DNA from: Bullera alba
Lineage: Eukaryota; Basidiomycota; Tremellomycetes; Tremellales; Bulleraceae
Length of the DNA: 64,000 nucleotides
Direction of reading: 5' to 3'
NCBI GenBank assembly: GCA_001600095.1
Contig: BCIX01000005.1
Span: forward strand, 68,523 to 132,522
Shown: positions 45,783-55,965 of the stretch, in pieces
How the letters are laid out: each line of letters begins with the position of its first letter
How positions within the stretch are numbered: position 1 is the first letter of the stretch
Notes under the pieces: generated by a model
Told to the model about the DNA's origin: nothing
Database searches by the model: none
Seen by the model: only the letters and a program-made list of their open reading frames with translations
Program-made: the position numbers and the translations under genes

Positions 45783-46478
45783 TCATTGGGAAAACCGAAG
45801 AGCTTCACCGGTGCGCTCAGACTGGAAGGCGGGCTGATAAGGTAGAAATCTTCGGTTTCGCGGAACGTGAAACAGACTCCAACGGTGTATGTTGGTACCA
45901 GGGAAGCCAGTGTCACGTAGCACCGGCAGTCGGTATCGATTGGTCTTGTATGTACAGTCCATCTCGTGTCCGGGTGGGGTATATGTGGCCAAACACCTGT
46001 CGATTGTGGCCGGGAATGGCGCGATGCAGTTTGTCTGCTTCTCGTCGTCTGTTGAACGAACCTGCAGGTGCGGTGTTACCAACTTGAACGTCGTTGGAAG
46101 GCGAACCGGGAGATGTCGCGCAGTGTGATCGGTGCCGTGGGTCGTCCCGCCGGCAACACTCCACGGTTTGAGTACTGTAACGCACTCCAGCCTAGCCGAG
46201 CAGACAAAACGACGGTATCGATGGACTTTGCTGGGACGAAAGAGTTGGCTGCAGAAGATCCAGATGAGATGTTGATATGTTGACATTGTCGCCAAAAAGA
46301 CAGTTGCTACCGTGAAGGTCTTGTGTGTGCCGAGCAAAAGGAGCGAAAATCGAGAGTCCTCCTTCCCTACTCGATACGTAAAGAAGACCATGTCTCCAAC
46401 GTAGTCCATCATCACCTCCGCGAAAAGTGTCGTCCGATGGGTCATGCAAGTCGGGATAGGGTCCAGCTCTGCCGGCAA
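45783..46478 (-). other. 231-codon open frame, doubtful gene
   Basis: One uninterrupted minus-strand frame starts at ATG 46478 (MPAELDPIPTCMTHRTTL). It includes a hydrophobic stretch (VATVFLATMSTYQHLIWIFC) and ends in basic sequence. Length alone makes it notable, but composition is uneven, no introns are present and no family is recognised. It lies in the repeat-bearing gene-poor block and may be chance. Confidence 0.25.
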
Positions 46479-46639
46479 GTCAATTGGGACAGGTCCGGCA
46501 AGCCTTCTCCATGGGTGACTGGGGTTTGAGTGCGGCTGAGATCGCGGTGGTCACAGCGGCGGTGATGGAAGAGAGGTCCATGCGTTGGGGAGTGAGGGAA
46601 ATTTGGGAGAGTCGGTTGGCTGCGCGCATGGCTGCGCGA

Positions 46640-46797
46640 GCCTCGGGGAGAGATGTGACCAGGGGAGATTGCCCTCGTGGTCGAGAAGGTAGGCGACCAA
46701 GTCGGCCTTTTTTGCAGATTTGACCTCTGGAGACAGAAGCCCAAGCCTTTAGCCGAGGGACTTTGAATTTAAGGAGGACCTCTGTTGGAGTAGGCAT
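46640..46797 (-). pseudogene. SAP-like motif split between two frames
   Basis: From ATG 46797 one frame gives MPTPTEVLLKFKVPRLKAWA; the next frame then reads SPEVKSAKKADLVAYLLDHE and NLPWSHLSP. Together they resemble a SAP helix-extension-helix (LLxxxVxxLKxx...GxKxxLVxxLL), but they join only with a frameshift near 46735. No splice pair repairs it. This may be the relic of a nucleic-acid-binding gene; evidence is modest. Confidence 0.3.
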
Positions 46798-47137
46798 ACT
46801 GAAGCTGTACCGGGAGCGAGGTACGAGTAGAGCGAGACGGCGAACCACAGAGCCGAAGGAAGTCGCTGGTTCGTTGATTGATTGGTATTGGCGCTCAGAG
46901 GGATCGGTGACTGGGCGAGGTGTGTCTCGAAGGGCCCAGTAGTACTGATGGCTTGAAGGTCCGAATGTCCGAAGGTCCGAAGTCGTGAGGTCCTGAACCA
47001 GTCTCATTCTAGCCAGTCCGCAGCTCCCATCGTCCACGTATCCCTGTTCTACCAGTCGGGAAATGTGCTCGAGGAAGGTTGATCTCATCATCTCCAATTT
47101 GTCGAGAATCTCTCCTCCTAGAGTCGACTGCGATTAC

Positions 47138-47490
47138 ACCAGCAGGAATCGGTTTGGAGGGCGGTCGAAAGGCAGTTCAGCTTGGATCGGACGGGGATAG
47201 TTTTGACGGGGAGGTACTCCGGGCCGCTTGCGCTTCAGCCAAAGTCTCCGAGTCCGCTCGGTTGAACTGGGTACAGCGATGGTGCATAAGCCGAGATCAT
47301 GATACCAGCAGGAATTGGATCGAAATGGTTGCAGGAAGGCAGTCGAGCTTGGAACGGATGGGGAACATTCGACGGAAGGGTAACTTGGTCGTGCGCTAGC
47401 TTTGGTTTGGCGTAACCTCCCCTCCAGCTAAAGTCGTCGGGTCCGCTTGGTTGGATTGGGTGCAGCGATGGTGCATAAGCTGAAATCGTC
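47138..47490. repeat. Imperfect tandem duplication, about 166-189 bp units
   Basis: Unit 1 begins ACCAGCAGGAATCGG at 47138, and unit 2 begins ACCAGCAGGAATTGG at 47304. Both end with CAGCGATGGTGCATAAGC (near 47274 and 47463). The second unit is about 23 bp longer. Both keep an open minus-strand frame (AYAPSLHPIQPSG / AYAPSLYPVQPSG), so they may once have been protein repeats. Confidence 0.7.
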
Positions 47491-47892
47491 GAGCTTCCGT
47501 ATCGGTGACCTTGGCCGGGGTGGTGACTAGGTGAAAGAAGGACGTAATCAGACGTGGTTGACAGACCCTTGCCGGTGAGGACGGCGTGTAGTGAGGGTAG
47601 CGCAGGCATGATACTGCAAAAGGACTGCGAAAAGACACCTGAATGGGCTAGGTGCTAGTGCGACTTCCGGCCCAGCGGAGATCAGCGTTCGGAGCTGTGG
47701 CTCCAGCTCCTTGGTCCATGGTGGTCTTCGACGAAACATGCTGGAGCACCGTTTGCCAGGGACGCTAAGCATGCAGCTCCTGCAAGTGAGTCTTTATCGA
47801 ATAGCGGGCGAACCGTGACTATTGTCGAGTGTCGGCTCGTAGTCGATAGGTGAACCTCCGGTCCGCGACTGCGACCTCGACAGATCCCTCTG

Positions 47893-47980
47893 TGTCACCT
47901 CCTGGATACTACTTTGTCACCTCCGGGGTACTACTTTGTCACCTCCGGGATACTACTGCGATACCTCCGGGATATTACTT
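47893..47980. repeat. 22-bp minisatellite, four units
   Basis: Four tandem 22-mers of consensus TGTCACCTCCGGGATACTACTT fill 47893-47980, with 1-4 changes per unit. The spacing is exact. Confidence 0.9.
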
Positions 47981-48100
47981 CATCCTCCATCCCAGTCATC
48001 CACCATCCCAGTAGTCCGTAACCCGATCCACTCGCTCTAGCGATCCTCATTCCCACCCTCGGTTCGGACCAGCATGAGACGTAGCATATCTGGAACACGG

Positions 48101-48394
48101 GTCGTGAAGTGCGGAGGGATCGACTGTTGTCGCCATAGGTGTCACGTGCAGCTGCTGTAGGTTACGAGATGATGTTGATGCCTTCGTAGTTGGCTGACTA
48201 CTGCTGAAGTCGGAGCACAGCCGTAGGTCCACCTTCCAAAGACGCACGTCGTGATGTGCGGAGGGATCGACTATTGTCGCCATAGGTATAGACGTGGAGT
48301 TGCTGGAGGTTACGAGAGGATGTTGGCACCTTCGTAGTTCGCTGACTACTGCTGAAGTCGGAGCACTGCCGGAGGTTGTCCGCCGCAGCCCTGT
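48101..48394. repeat. Tandem duplication, 147-bp unit
   Basis: 48101-48247 and 48248-48394 are two adjacent copies, sharing GTCGTGAWGTGCGGAGGGAT, TTGTCGCCATAGGT and GACTACTGCTGAAGTCGGAG at the same offsets. Differences are scattered point changes and small indels. Confidence 0.85.
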
Positions 48395-49083
48395 GTAAGG
48401 TGCGAGGAGCGCCAGGGCTAGACTGTTGGGGGAGTGGTCTCGATCGATTCGGAGCGGCGTGATGGCAGCGGACCAAGACCGCCAGGATGACGATAGGTCC
48501 CGTCTTCAGACCGCATGCAGCTGAGCCAGCATTGCTTCCTTTCTAATGACGGAATCGTACTGGCCCCGTAAATGTCTCCGCTTTGACCGGCCCAGGGTGA
48601 TTGTCCGGAGTAGAAAGCTTCGACCGGTGGCGCCCATTCAGGCAACAGTCTCCTGCCGCAACCCGGAGTCGGCTGACTAGTGTTCGTGTCCATCCTCAAT
48701 ACGGCTCGAGTATCGCGTGGCAAGTAGTCGGGACTTGGACCAGGAGACGACGCCCTGTGTATGGTGGAGGAGGAGTTGTGCCGTTGCTCGTTAAGAGTGC
48801 TCTTCGTGGGCGCTTGTGACTCGTTGGCGCCAGAATTGACATCGAGCTGATTGTTGGGAAGCTGTATGGCTTGCCTAGCGTAACATTCCGGAATTGGGTG
48901 ATCTGTCGCGCCGTTGCTCGGTTGTGAGTGCTAGGCTAGGCAATCTACATGCGGGTCGTATTTGTTATAGGGGGTTTGAGAGCCGTGGTTGGCAATCCTC
49001 CACCACATGTCGATCGTGTGGCGGGCTATCCGACCATAGGTATGACATACTGTCGACCTTGGGTTGGGAAGGGTGGTACGCGT
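48395..49083. other. Gene-poor sequence, nothing recognised
   Basis: No convincing frame, RNA gene or further tandem repeat. This is part of the 44-50 kb block. Confidence 0.35.
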
Positions 49084-49304
49084 TCAAAGCGAATGGGTTG
49101 GGCAGGTCCAGATGGCAGTTCTCCCGTCTGGGCTCATCATCGAAGGCTCCAGGATTGCCGCTTCGCCTTCTATTGGCGACTCCAAGCTGTACTCAAAGTC
49201 GACGTCCTGGCTTCAGGTGAAGCAGTAGCGATGCGATGGTCTTGCTCCCTCAGCGGCTTGGGTACCCGGTTGATGAACCAGGTGGAAGGATGATGAGATG
49301 TCGC

Positions 49305-49753
49305 TCATGCGCCCTGTGGCGATATCCTGCGACGTCGAGTGATCGCCTTGAGGGAGGTGATGGGAAGGATATTCCACTCCAGGTGGGGGACCAGCGAAGG
49401 CTTGAGTCCAAGATGGGCAATTCGGTACCTAACCCCACTGGGATTCCCGACCTTGCCCGTCGTCCTGTTGGCCTCCTGCCCGAGTACAGGGAGTTGACGT
49501 GTTGATCGAGTCTTCAAGGGCCAAAGGAGCTGTCGGTTCCTGTCGAAGTCGACCGCGATAAAGCCGTAGGTACCAAATCCACTTGGACCTTTCGAAAATG
49601 CGTGCCACCACTCGTGGTTTTGTGAATCTGCTGATGTCGGAATCGTGGTGAAGGATTGGCGAATCGGAGGGGTCTGAAGAAATAGTACGCACCTTGACAC
49701 GAACGGATCTCCGGAAAATCCTGGTCGTAAGTCTGTAGCCTTGTCATAGTCAT
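49305..49753 (-). CDS. Possible small unknown protein
   Basis: Two exons (49693-49753 and 49305-49630) with a GTGCGT...CATCAG intron give 128 aa in one frame. The product MTMTRLQTYDQDFPEIRSCQ continues with NHEWWHAFSKGPSGFGTYGF and IAVDFDRNRQLLWPLK, which looks globular. A further piece on the same strand (49084-49206, DVDFEYSLESPIEGEAAILE to a stop) could be a later exon if the second exon ends earlier. An upstream in-frame ATG at 49825 is an alternative start. No family is recognised. Confidence 0.4.
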
Positions 49754-50182
49754 GGGGGCGAGAGAGAAGCAGAGAGCGTTAAGCTCTGTTGAGCCGCAGA
49801 AGAGAGCGATGGACGAGCACTGCAAACACCAGGAGTTGCGATGGAGTCAAGTTGAGCTGGCTCGACATCTTCGAAAGGGAGATCTGGTTCATCTCCGCCA
49901 ATCACAGCCGAGCCAGCTTCGATCACCATAGTACTGGCACTTCATCATATCCAACCATGCTCATAGACTAGGCACGTTCTAGTCTCGTACGCGATGCATC
50001 TGGCACAATGAACGGGCGATGGGAAAAGGAATACACAACACGAACAGCCGTAGCTCACTCCAAACTCGATCTCCCTCCGGCGCCAACATGCCCGAGCTCT
50101 CTCCCATCCCGGCCCCTATTCAAGCCGTCCGTTCACAGCTTCCACTTCTAGCTTATGAGGCCGAGGAGTGGGCCATCTGCAC
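49754..50182. other. Intergenic, nothing recognised
   Basis: Upstream of the small minus-strand gene and downstream of GDI1. No additional feature seen. Confidence 0.35.
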
Positions 50183-51943
50183 TTAGGCCTCGACCTGAAC
50201 CTCCCTCTTCTTCAACACCAGCTTCTCCCCCTTGACCCGCTGCCAGACGTCAAACACGTCCTCGACCACGGTCTCAAAGTGCGAAGTCGCGTCGTAGGAC
50301 TTTGTGATGAAGATGTTGTAGTTGGTTCCGGGCGAAGTGGGCGCGTAAAGCGGCGTGATGGAGACGAACCTGCGTTTGTCAGCTAAACGTCCTATCTAGG
50401 CACTATGGAGCTGCTCACTTGTCAACAACGCTGCCTAGGAGCTGGAGTCCTGGCAGGATCTCCCTCTCGGGTACGCTGGTCTCGACGATGGTGGAGACGA
50501 TACCGATCCAAACGTCCTTTGCGGCGACACTGTGCGAAGCGGACACTGCGGCGATGTAGATGTCTAAAAGTCGGAGTCAGATGCCGATGTGAAGGCTTGA
50601 ATGGGTTGTGCTTACCGTTCTTCCTGCCGACCTGGTTCTGAGGGATGATGATCTGAGCAGAGTCCGAGTCGTCCGTTCCAGGTATAGGGTGTTTCAAGAT
50701 ACAGATCGCTCTGATCACTTTGCCCGTCTCAATAACCCTGACCTGGCCGCCCTCGGACAGCTCCTGCCCAGCACCAAAGTAGCTTGGATCACCAATGACC
50801 TTCTTCGCCCTGACCGTCTCGCCGTCAGAGGTGACTCCGGTGAAATTGCCGTCGGCGTCGACGTTGACAGACTCGATCTTCTTGCCGAGCATGTATGTAC
50901 CGCCGTAAATGGCGGACAGACGGGCAAAGGCTTGGGGAAGCTCGCCGAGTCCGTACATCGGGTAGATGTATGGCGACTTTCCGTATCGCGCCATGGACTG
51001 GGTGTACAGGATGATTCGGTCGATTGTGGGTCGGGCAGGCTTGGTCTTGTAGCTGAGCGTTCGTCAGTACATCGACACAAAACCAAAGGAACCCATATCG
51101 CACTCACTCGTCATCGAGCCAGAGAGCCATGGCGTGTCCGACAAAGTCCTGCGTTCCAGCTTCAAGGCCGAACTTGTAGTAGACATCCTTCATCGGGACA
51201 GTGTTGATATCGAGGCCTTGGTGCGTGGCTGGGTCGTCCTCTTTCCAGTTTTGGATGAACAAGAAGAAGTTTCTAGCCCTTCTCTTCTCAAACAAGCCCA
51301 TTAGGGGACTCTTGACGGCCTCCATCTCCGTACTGGGGACTTTGGAGATCCTGCCGTCTCGATAGACATAACTACCCGCGATGACCTTGAACTCGAGATA
51401 TCGAATGACATCGGTGTGAACGAGCATTCGCGTGAGCTCTCCAGAGGATAGGATGAACTTGGGGATCAGGTCGACGGCATAGTCCCGGTCTCGTCCTAGG
51501 TTGAGGTTGGCGGGTGGCTCGGACTGTCGGAACTTCTGGTACAGCTGTCCGAGCGTCAGCGAGAGTTAGAACAGCGATCAAGCTTGAATAGGGCTCTAGG
51601 TATGACATAGAGGAAAGCAAGTGTTTGATCTGGAGATCACATCTTCGGGCCACAGAGAAGGGTATGAACGAAAGGCACCCACCTGAGTCAAGTTCAGACT
51701 CGCGCTGTCGCCGCCGTAGTAATCGTTCCTGTCCATGTGAAGGACCTTTTGCCCATCGACAGAGAGCAGTCCGGAGAGGATACACTCTGTGAGTCCGGTG
51801 CCCTAGATTCAGCATCAGCTTTACTTCCATTCGATCATGTTCCATAGCTGCTCACCAGCACGATGACCTGGGAAGTAGGGTCAGCATTGACATCGCACGT
51901 GTAGACCGCCTCTAGATGTACTCACGTCGTATTCCTCGTCCAT
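50183..51943 (-). CDS. GDI1: Rab GDP-dissociation inhibitor
   Basis: Seven exons (51926-51943, 51856-51867, 51683-51802, 51108-51544, 50616-51052, 50419-50563, 50183-50369) encode 451 aa, the usual GDI length. The first exons, including a 12-nt second exon, build [20 protein letters not shown], the hallmark GDI/REP N-terminus. [17 protein letters not shown], the Rab-binding [13 protein letters not shown] region and [10 protein letters not shown] follow in order. The protein extracts GDP-bound, prenylated Rab GTPases from membranes and recycles them. It is essential in yeasts. It is divergent from the CK2 beta gene. Confidence 0.96.
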
Positions 51944-52457
51944 GGCAGATATGTATAGTGTCTAGTCCTAGTGTAAAGCTGTGTGATTGTGATGTTGTGA
52001 GGGTGAATGGACGATCTCACTACCTAACCCCTGTTGTCGCTATCCAACACGACGAGCGCGTCACTGCGCCACCGGGTGGCACGGGCCTTGGTGGAGGAAG
52101 CTGGGGGGCCTAACCTGGCTAGGCGGAAGGCTTGGCGTGCCTGCTGGGCAGCCACCAAAATAGGCGTGACGGTAGGAAGGTACGGAATCAAAAGTCAAAC
52201 AGTGGCTGCAGACGCGATAGCAGACTCGCAGAGGATGGTGATGGTCAGCAAGAGCTTTCCTCATTGATCAACAACATCAACAGCCTTGGACAGACGCGCT
52301 CACCGGGAGTAGACATCGAACTGGAGGAGATACGAGAGACACAAGCACAAAACCGAAAATTCTCACACGAGCTATCAAAGCGACTGTAGAATATCCACCA
52401 GTCCAAATCACAGTTTGACAGTGATCCTACAACCACCCGTGGGAAGAACCTATCGCA
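51944..52457. promoter_or_regulatory. Divergent promoter of GDI1 and CK2 beta
   Basis: 514 bp between the two starts; no specific element recognised. Confidence 0.35.
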
Positions 52458-54088
52458 ATGGCAGACATCATGGACTCGACAATGGAGCCAGAGGACCTCG
52501 AGGAGGAGCAGGAGGACGTGTTTGGTGAGCTCTGTTCCGCTTCTCGATGGAAAAGCAAGCTCTGACCAGCTCGACTCAGATTCATCCTCACAAGGGTCTT
52601 CAACGCAGACGTCGACTCTGACCTGGATTGTGAGTACTTCATGATGTTTTCTCCTCCTTGTGGCCTGTAAGGCATTTCACTGACTAACCTGATGGTAGAA
52701 CTGGTACACCTCGTTACCGGGTCACGACTACTTCTGCGAGGTGCACGAGGATTACATTGAGGACGAGTTCAACTTGACTGGTGAGTGCAACGTCTGGATG
52801 AGATTGCTCTGTTCGCCCCGTGGGCAGTGTGGTGCCGTTCCGAGCTATGCTATCTCTTTGTAAAGCGAGCTCTACTGACATCACGTTTCGCAGGCCTTTC
52901 GATGATGGTGCCCTTTTGGCGTGAAGCGCTGGATATGGTCTTGGATGTCGAGCCTGGTAAGTCATTACCACGAATATCTCAGGTTTCTGATTGCTGGCCG
53001 TACTCTGTAGAAGAGGACACGTCGAAGATCCCGGATGTGTCGATAGTGGAGCCATCGGCGGAATTGCTCTATGGCTTAGTACACCAACGGTTCATCCTCA
53101 CCAAGGCCGGTCTCGCGACAATGGTGAGTTTGCAGCTCTCATCTACGCCAGATCCCCATCTTGCTGGTTCTCTTGTTTGCAGCATGGTATTTTGCGACGG
53201 AGTAGTCTCAGAAGGGGTACTGGTGCTGACTCAATAAATTGCAGGTCCAGAAATACGAGCAGGGACATTTCGGAGCGTGCCCAAGAGTCTTCTGCCACTC
53301 GACTCACGTGTTGCCCTGCGGACGGGCAGATACCCCAGGAGTGGACACTGTTAAGCTCTTTTGTCCTAATTGCGGGGATATCTACACACCTCCGAGCAGC
53401 AAGTTCCAGAACATCGACGGTGAGTGATGGTCTAGGCGTGGCATCCCGGCGTGTTTATACTGGGCCACGATCGTCTCGGAGGGACATCACGGGAATCTCA
53501 TCCTTCGATCCCATGATGCTGACTCATTTCCCAGGCGCATTCTTCGGGACCACTTTTGCTCCCTTATTCTTCGAATCCTACCCCGAACTCCTCTCTACGC
53601 CCTTTTACGCCCCACCCGCCTCTTCCTCCACCGCCAACCCCTCGCCCGCTCTCTCCGCTACTTCATCACCCCCTCCCGTTGGCGGAGAGACAATCACCAA
53701 CCCGAACCCCAACGGCGGGCAAAAGGCGTCTCTGGGCAAAACTTACATTCCTAGGATATACGGCTTCAAAGTGTCCGAGCGGTCGAGGTCGGGGCCTAGA
53801 ATGAAATGGCTCCGGGAGCGGCCGGAGCGATATTCCGATTTGGACCTGGTTGACAATAAGGGCAGGTGGAAGGATGCGGAGGGTGGTGGTTCCGGCGCCG
53901 CGGGTGGGGAAGATGCGGGTGGGAAGGGGGAGCCGAAACGAGGGGCATTGTTTGATGATGAGGATGATGGGGAGGATGACGACGAGGAAGAGGAGGAAGA
54001 GGATGATGCCAAGGCGGCACCGACGGCGACGACGACGGCGGCTCCGGCACAACCGAGGGCTACGGGCCAAGCTAGAGCAGGGAGGTAG
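52458..54088 (+). CDS. CKB1: Casein kinase 2 regulatory subunit beta
   Basis: Seven exons (52458-52524, 52580-52629, 52699-52780, 52894-52956, 53011-53123, 53245-53419, 53535-54088) encode 367 aa. [20 protein letters not shown], then [18 protein letters not shown] and the zinc site C137-x4-C142...C165-x2-C168 are diagnostic. The subunit dimerises and docks two catalytic CK2 alpha subunits. Between [15 protein letters not shown] and [14 protein letters not shown] there is an extra Pro/Ser/Asn-rich insert of roughly 45-50 residues, absent from animal CK2 beta. The tail is long, Gly-rich and very acidic ([18 protein letters not shown]). CKB1 versus CKB2 cannot be separated, as basidiomycetes usually have one. 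Confidence 0.95.
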
Positions 54089-54569
54089 TGTCATAGGGTG
54101 GGGCGTGGTCGCATGATAGAGCGGGTGTTTGGGCATACTGTAGGTAGTTTCATGGATCATCGTGCGGCTTCCAACCTGTCAAGCTGGGATGGAAGGCAGT
54201 GCGCGTCGCTCTGGCTGCAAGCTCCTTTATCGGCCCGAAGCGATGGACCAGCAAACTTTTTACAGCAAACTCATCTTGATCTATCATGCTCATGACTTGT
54301 AATGAAGGGTGCATGAATTGAGTCAGCTTGTCAAACGAATTGATATCTTTGATGACTGTTGGACAACCTTCACGGGACCTGATGAGCATTGGCGTCGTAA
54401 CATGGCCGTCAAGATCAGCCATGGAGCGTAAGTGGGAGCAATGGTCCCTTTCCGGTAGATGCGATACATGTGGTACATCCGTCCAAGGACCCGCCCAACG
54501 ACTCGCCCAACTCCACCTCGTGTCTGACTGAACTGTGTGGCCTTTCCTCCACGTTAAACCCCAGCACGA
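54089..54569. other. Intergenic between convergent genes
   Basis: 481 bp, no gene recognised. Confidence 0.35.
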
Positions 54570-55486
54570 TCAATGCGTCCTCGCTTTAGCTCCTACCACC
54601 GAGTAAGCCACATTCACCATACTTACGGTTGGATCTACGACTCACCATCCACATACATGTTCCTCGTGGCAGAAGGCAGTTTTGCAATCATGCCATCTAG
54701 CTCCTTTGTCATTTTCACCTGACACCCCAGGCGGGATCTACACCGTCGATCAGCAACTATACCTCCGCAAGACATTCAGCTGCCTGGACCGTGCTACTCA
54801 CGTGTCCTCCAGCCCGAAGGCCAGGTCTAGCATGTCGTTCTCCTCGTCATCGGGCTCGGGGAGCAGGTCGTAGTGCTCAGGTGTGATGATTACGTGGCAG
54901 GTAGAGCAGGCTACTGAGCCTTCACAAGCGCCTAAGAGGGGTAAGCGACACATTGGAAAGGTGTATGAACTAGCGGACTCACCCTCCAGATCGACGTCGT
55001 ACTCGTGTGCGAGGGACAGTATGTCATCCCCCTCGTTCGCCTCGATCGTCTTTATAGGCTGGCCCTTGGAGTCGCTGAAGGTGAGCTTGATCCTAGCCGC
55101 GGAGGGACGTTAGCCCTATTCCATATTCCCGCGTCACATCTCCGAATCCTGTCCAATGCTCCGCCAGCTATACCTGAAGTGCGCATACCGGCCATCGTTT
55201 CAACATCTGCTTTACTCACCCTGTACCTGGTTCCGGACGGGTGATCTCTCCATGTCTATTACCTACATCACAGTCAGCACTCTCTCCTGAACATACTGCA
55301 GACGTGGAACTCACTGGAAGACGAGTGGAAAGGCCTTATTGACTTGATCAGACTCCTCGCGGACGGCTTCACCGAGTTCATCCTCGACGGCCCCGCTATC
55401 GTCGACATCGACCTTCCAAGGCTTGGTCTACAAACGGCTTGTAGATTCGTGAGGGCTATACGCCTCATGGTACTCGATGGCGACAT
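54570..55486 (-). CDS. YAH1: Mitochondrial adrenodoxin-type [2Fe-2S] ferredoxin
   Basis: Six exons (55315-55486, 55220-55262, 54983-55092, 54802-54931, 54646-54737, 54570-54592) encode 189 aa. The first exon is a basic, Ser-rich mitochondrial presequence ending near IRPFHSSS. The cluster ligands are C111-x5-C117-x2-C120 ([12 protein letters not shown]) and C157 in [27 protein letters not shown] is the acidic partner-binding helix of adrenodoxins. The protein carries electrons for Fe-S cluster assembly and heme A synthesis. The last exon has only eight codons (ending KARTH). Confidence 0.95.
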
Positions 55487-55965
55487 GGCAGTGGCGGAGA
55501 TGTGGTGGTGTTGGGTTGAGTGGGTGTTGAGGAGGTGTATTGGAGTAAATTCAATTGGCGACTCGGTGATCCGAATCAACTTCTCCAGGCGGAGAAGCGG
55601 AGATTCGGGGGGTGTCCGCGCGTGCAGCTTTGCTTGCTCACGGTTCAGTCTCTCTCGGGGTCCTCAGTGTCTCTAGGTTATGGCTTCGTGGTCATGCGCT
55701 GGCCATGCATGCCAGTCAGAGGCATACAGCTATAGTGAGTAGACAGCCGGTGGAGTCTGAGCTCCAAGTGATCCCGAACGCCTCGTTGGATGAACGCAGC
55801 TCGTATTTTGTGGAAGCCCGAGATGAACGCTGTTTTCAACCCTTCCGGATCTTCAACGTTCAACTCTTGATCGTGATCTTATCTCATGTCCCAAGCAGTA
55901 TCATCGTATCAGGCCATCTCTCGACACGACGATAACCAAAGAACAATCACATTCTGAAATTGGCG
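55487..55965. promoter_or_regulatory. Divergent promoter of YAH1 and D-amino-acid oxidase
   Basis: 479 bp between starts; nothing specific recognised. Confidence 0.3.
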
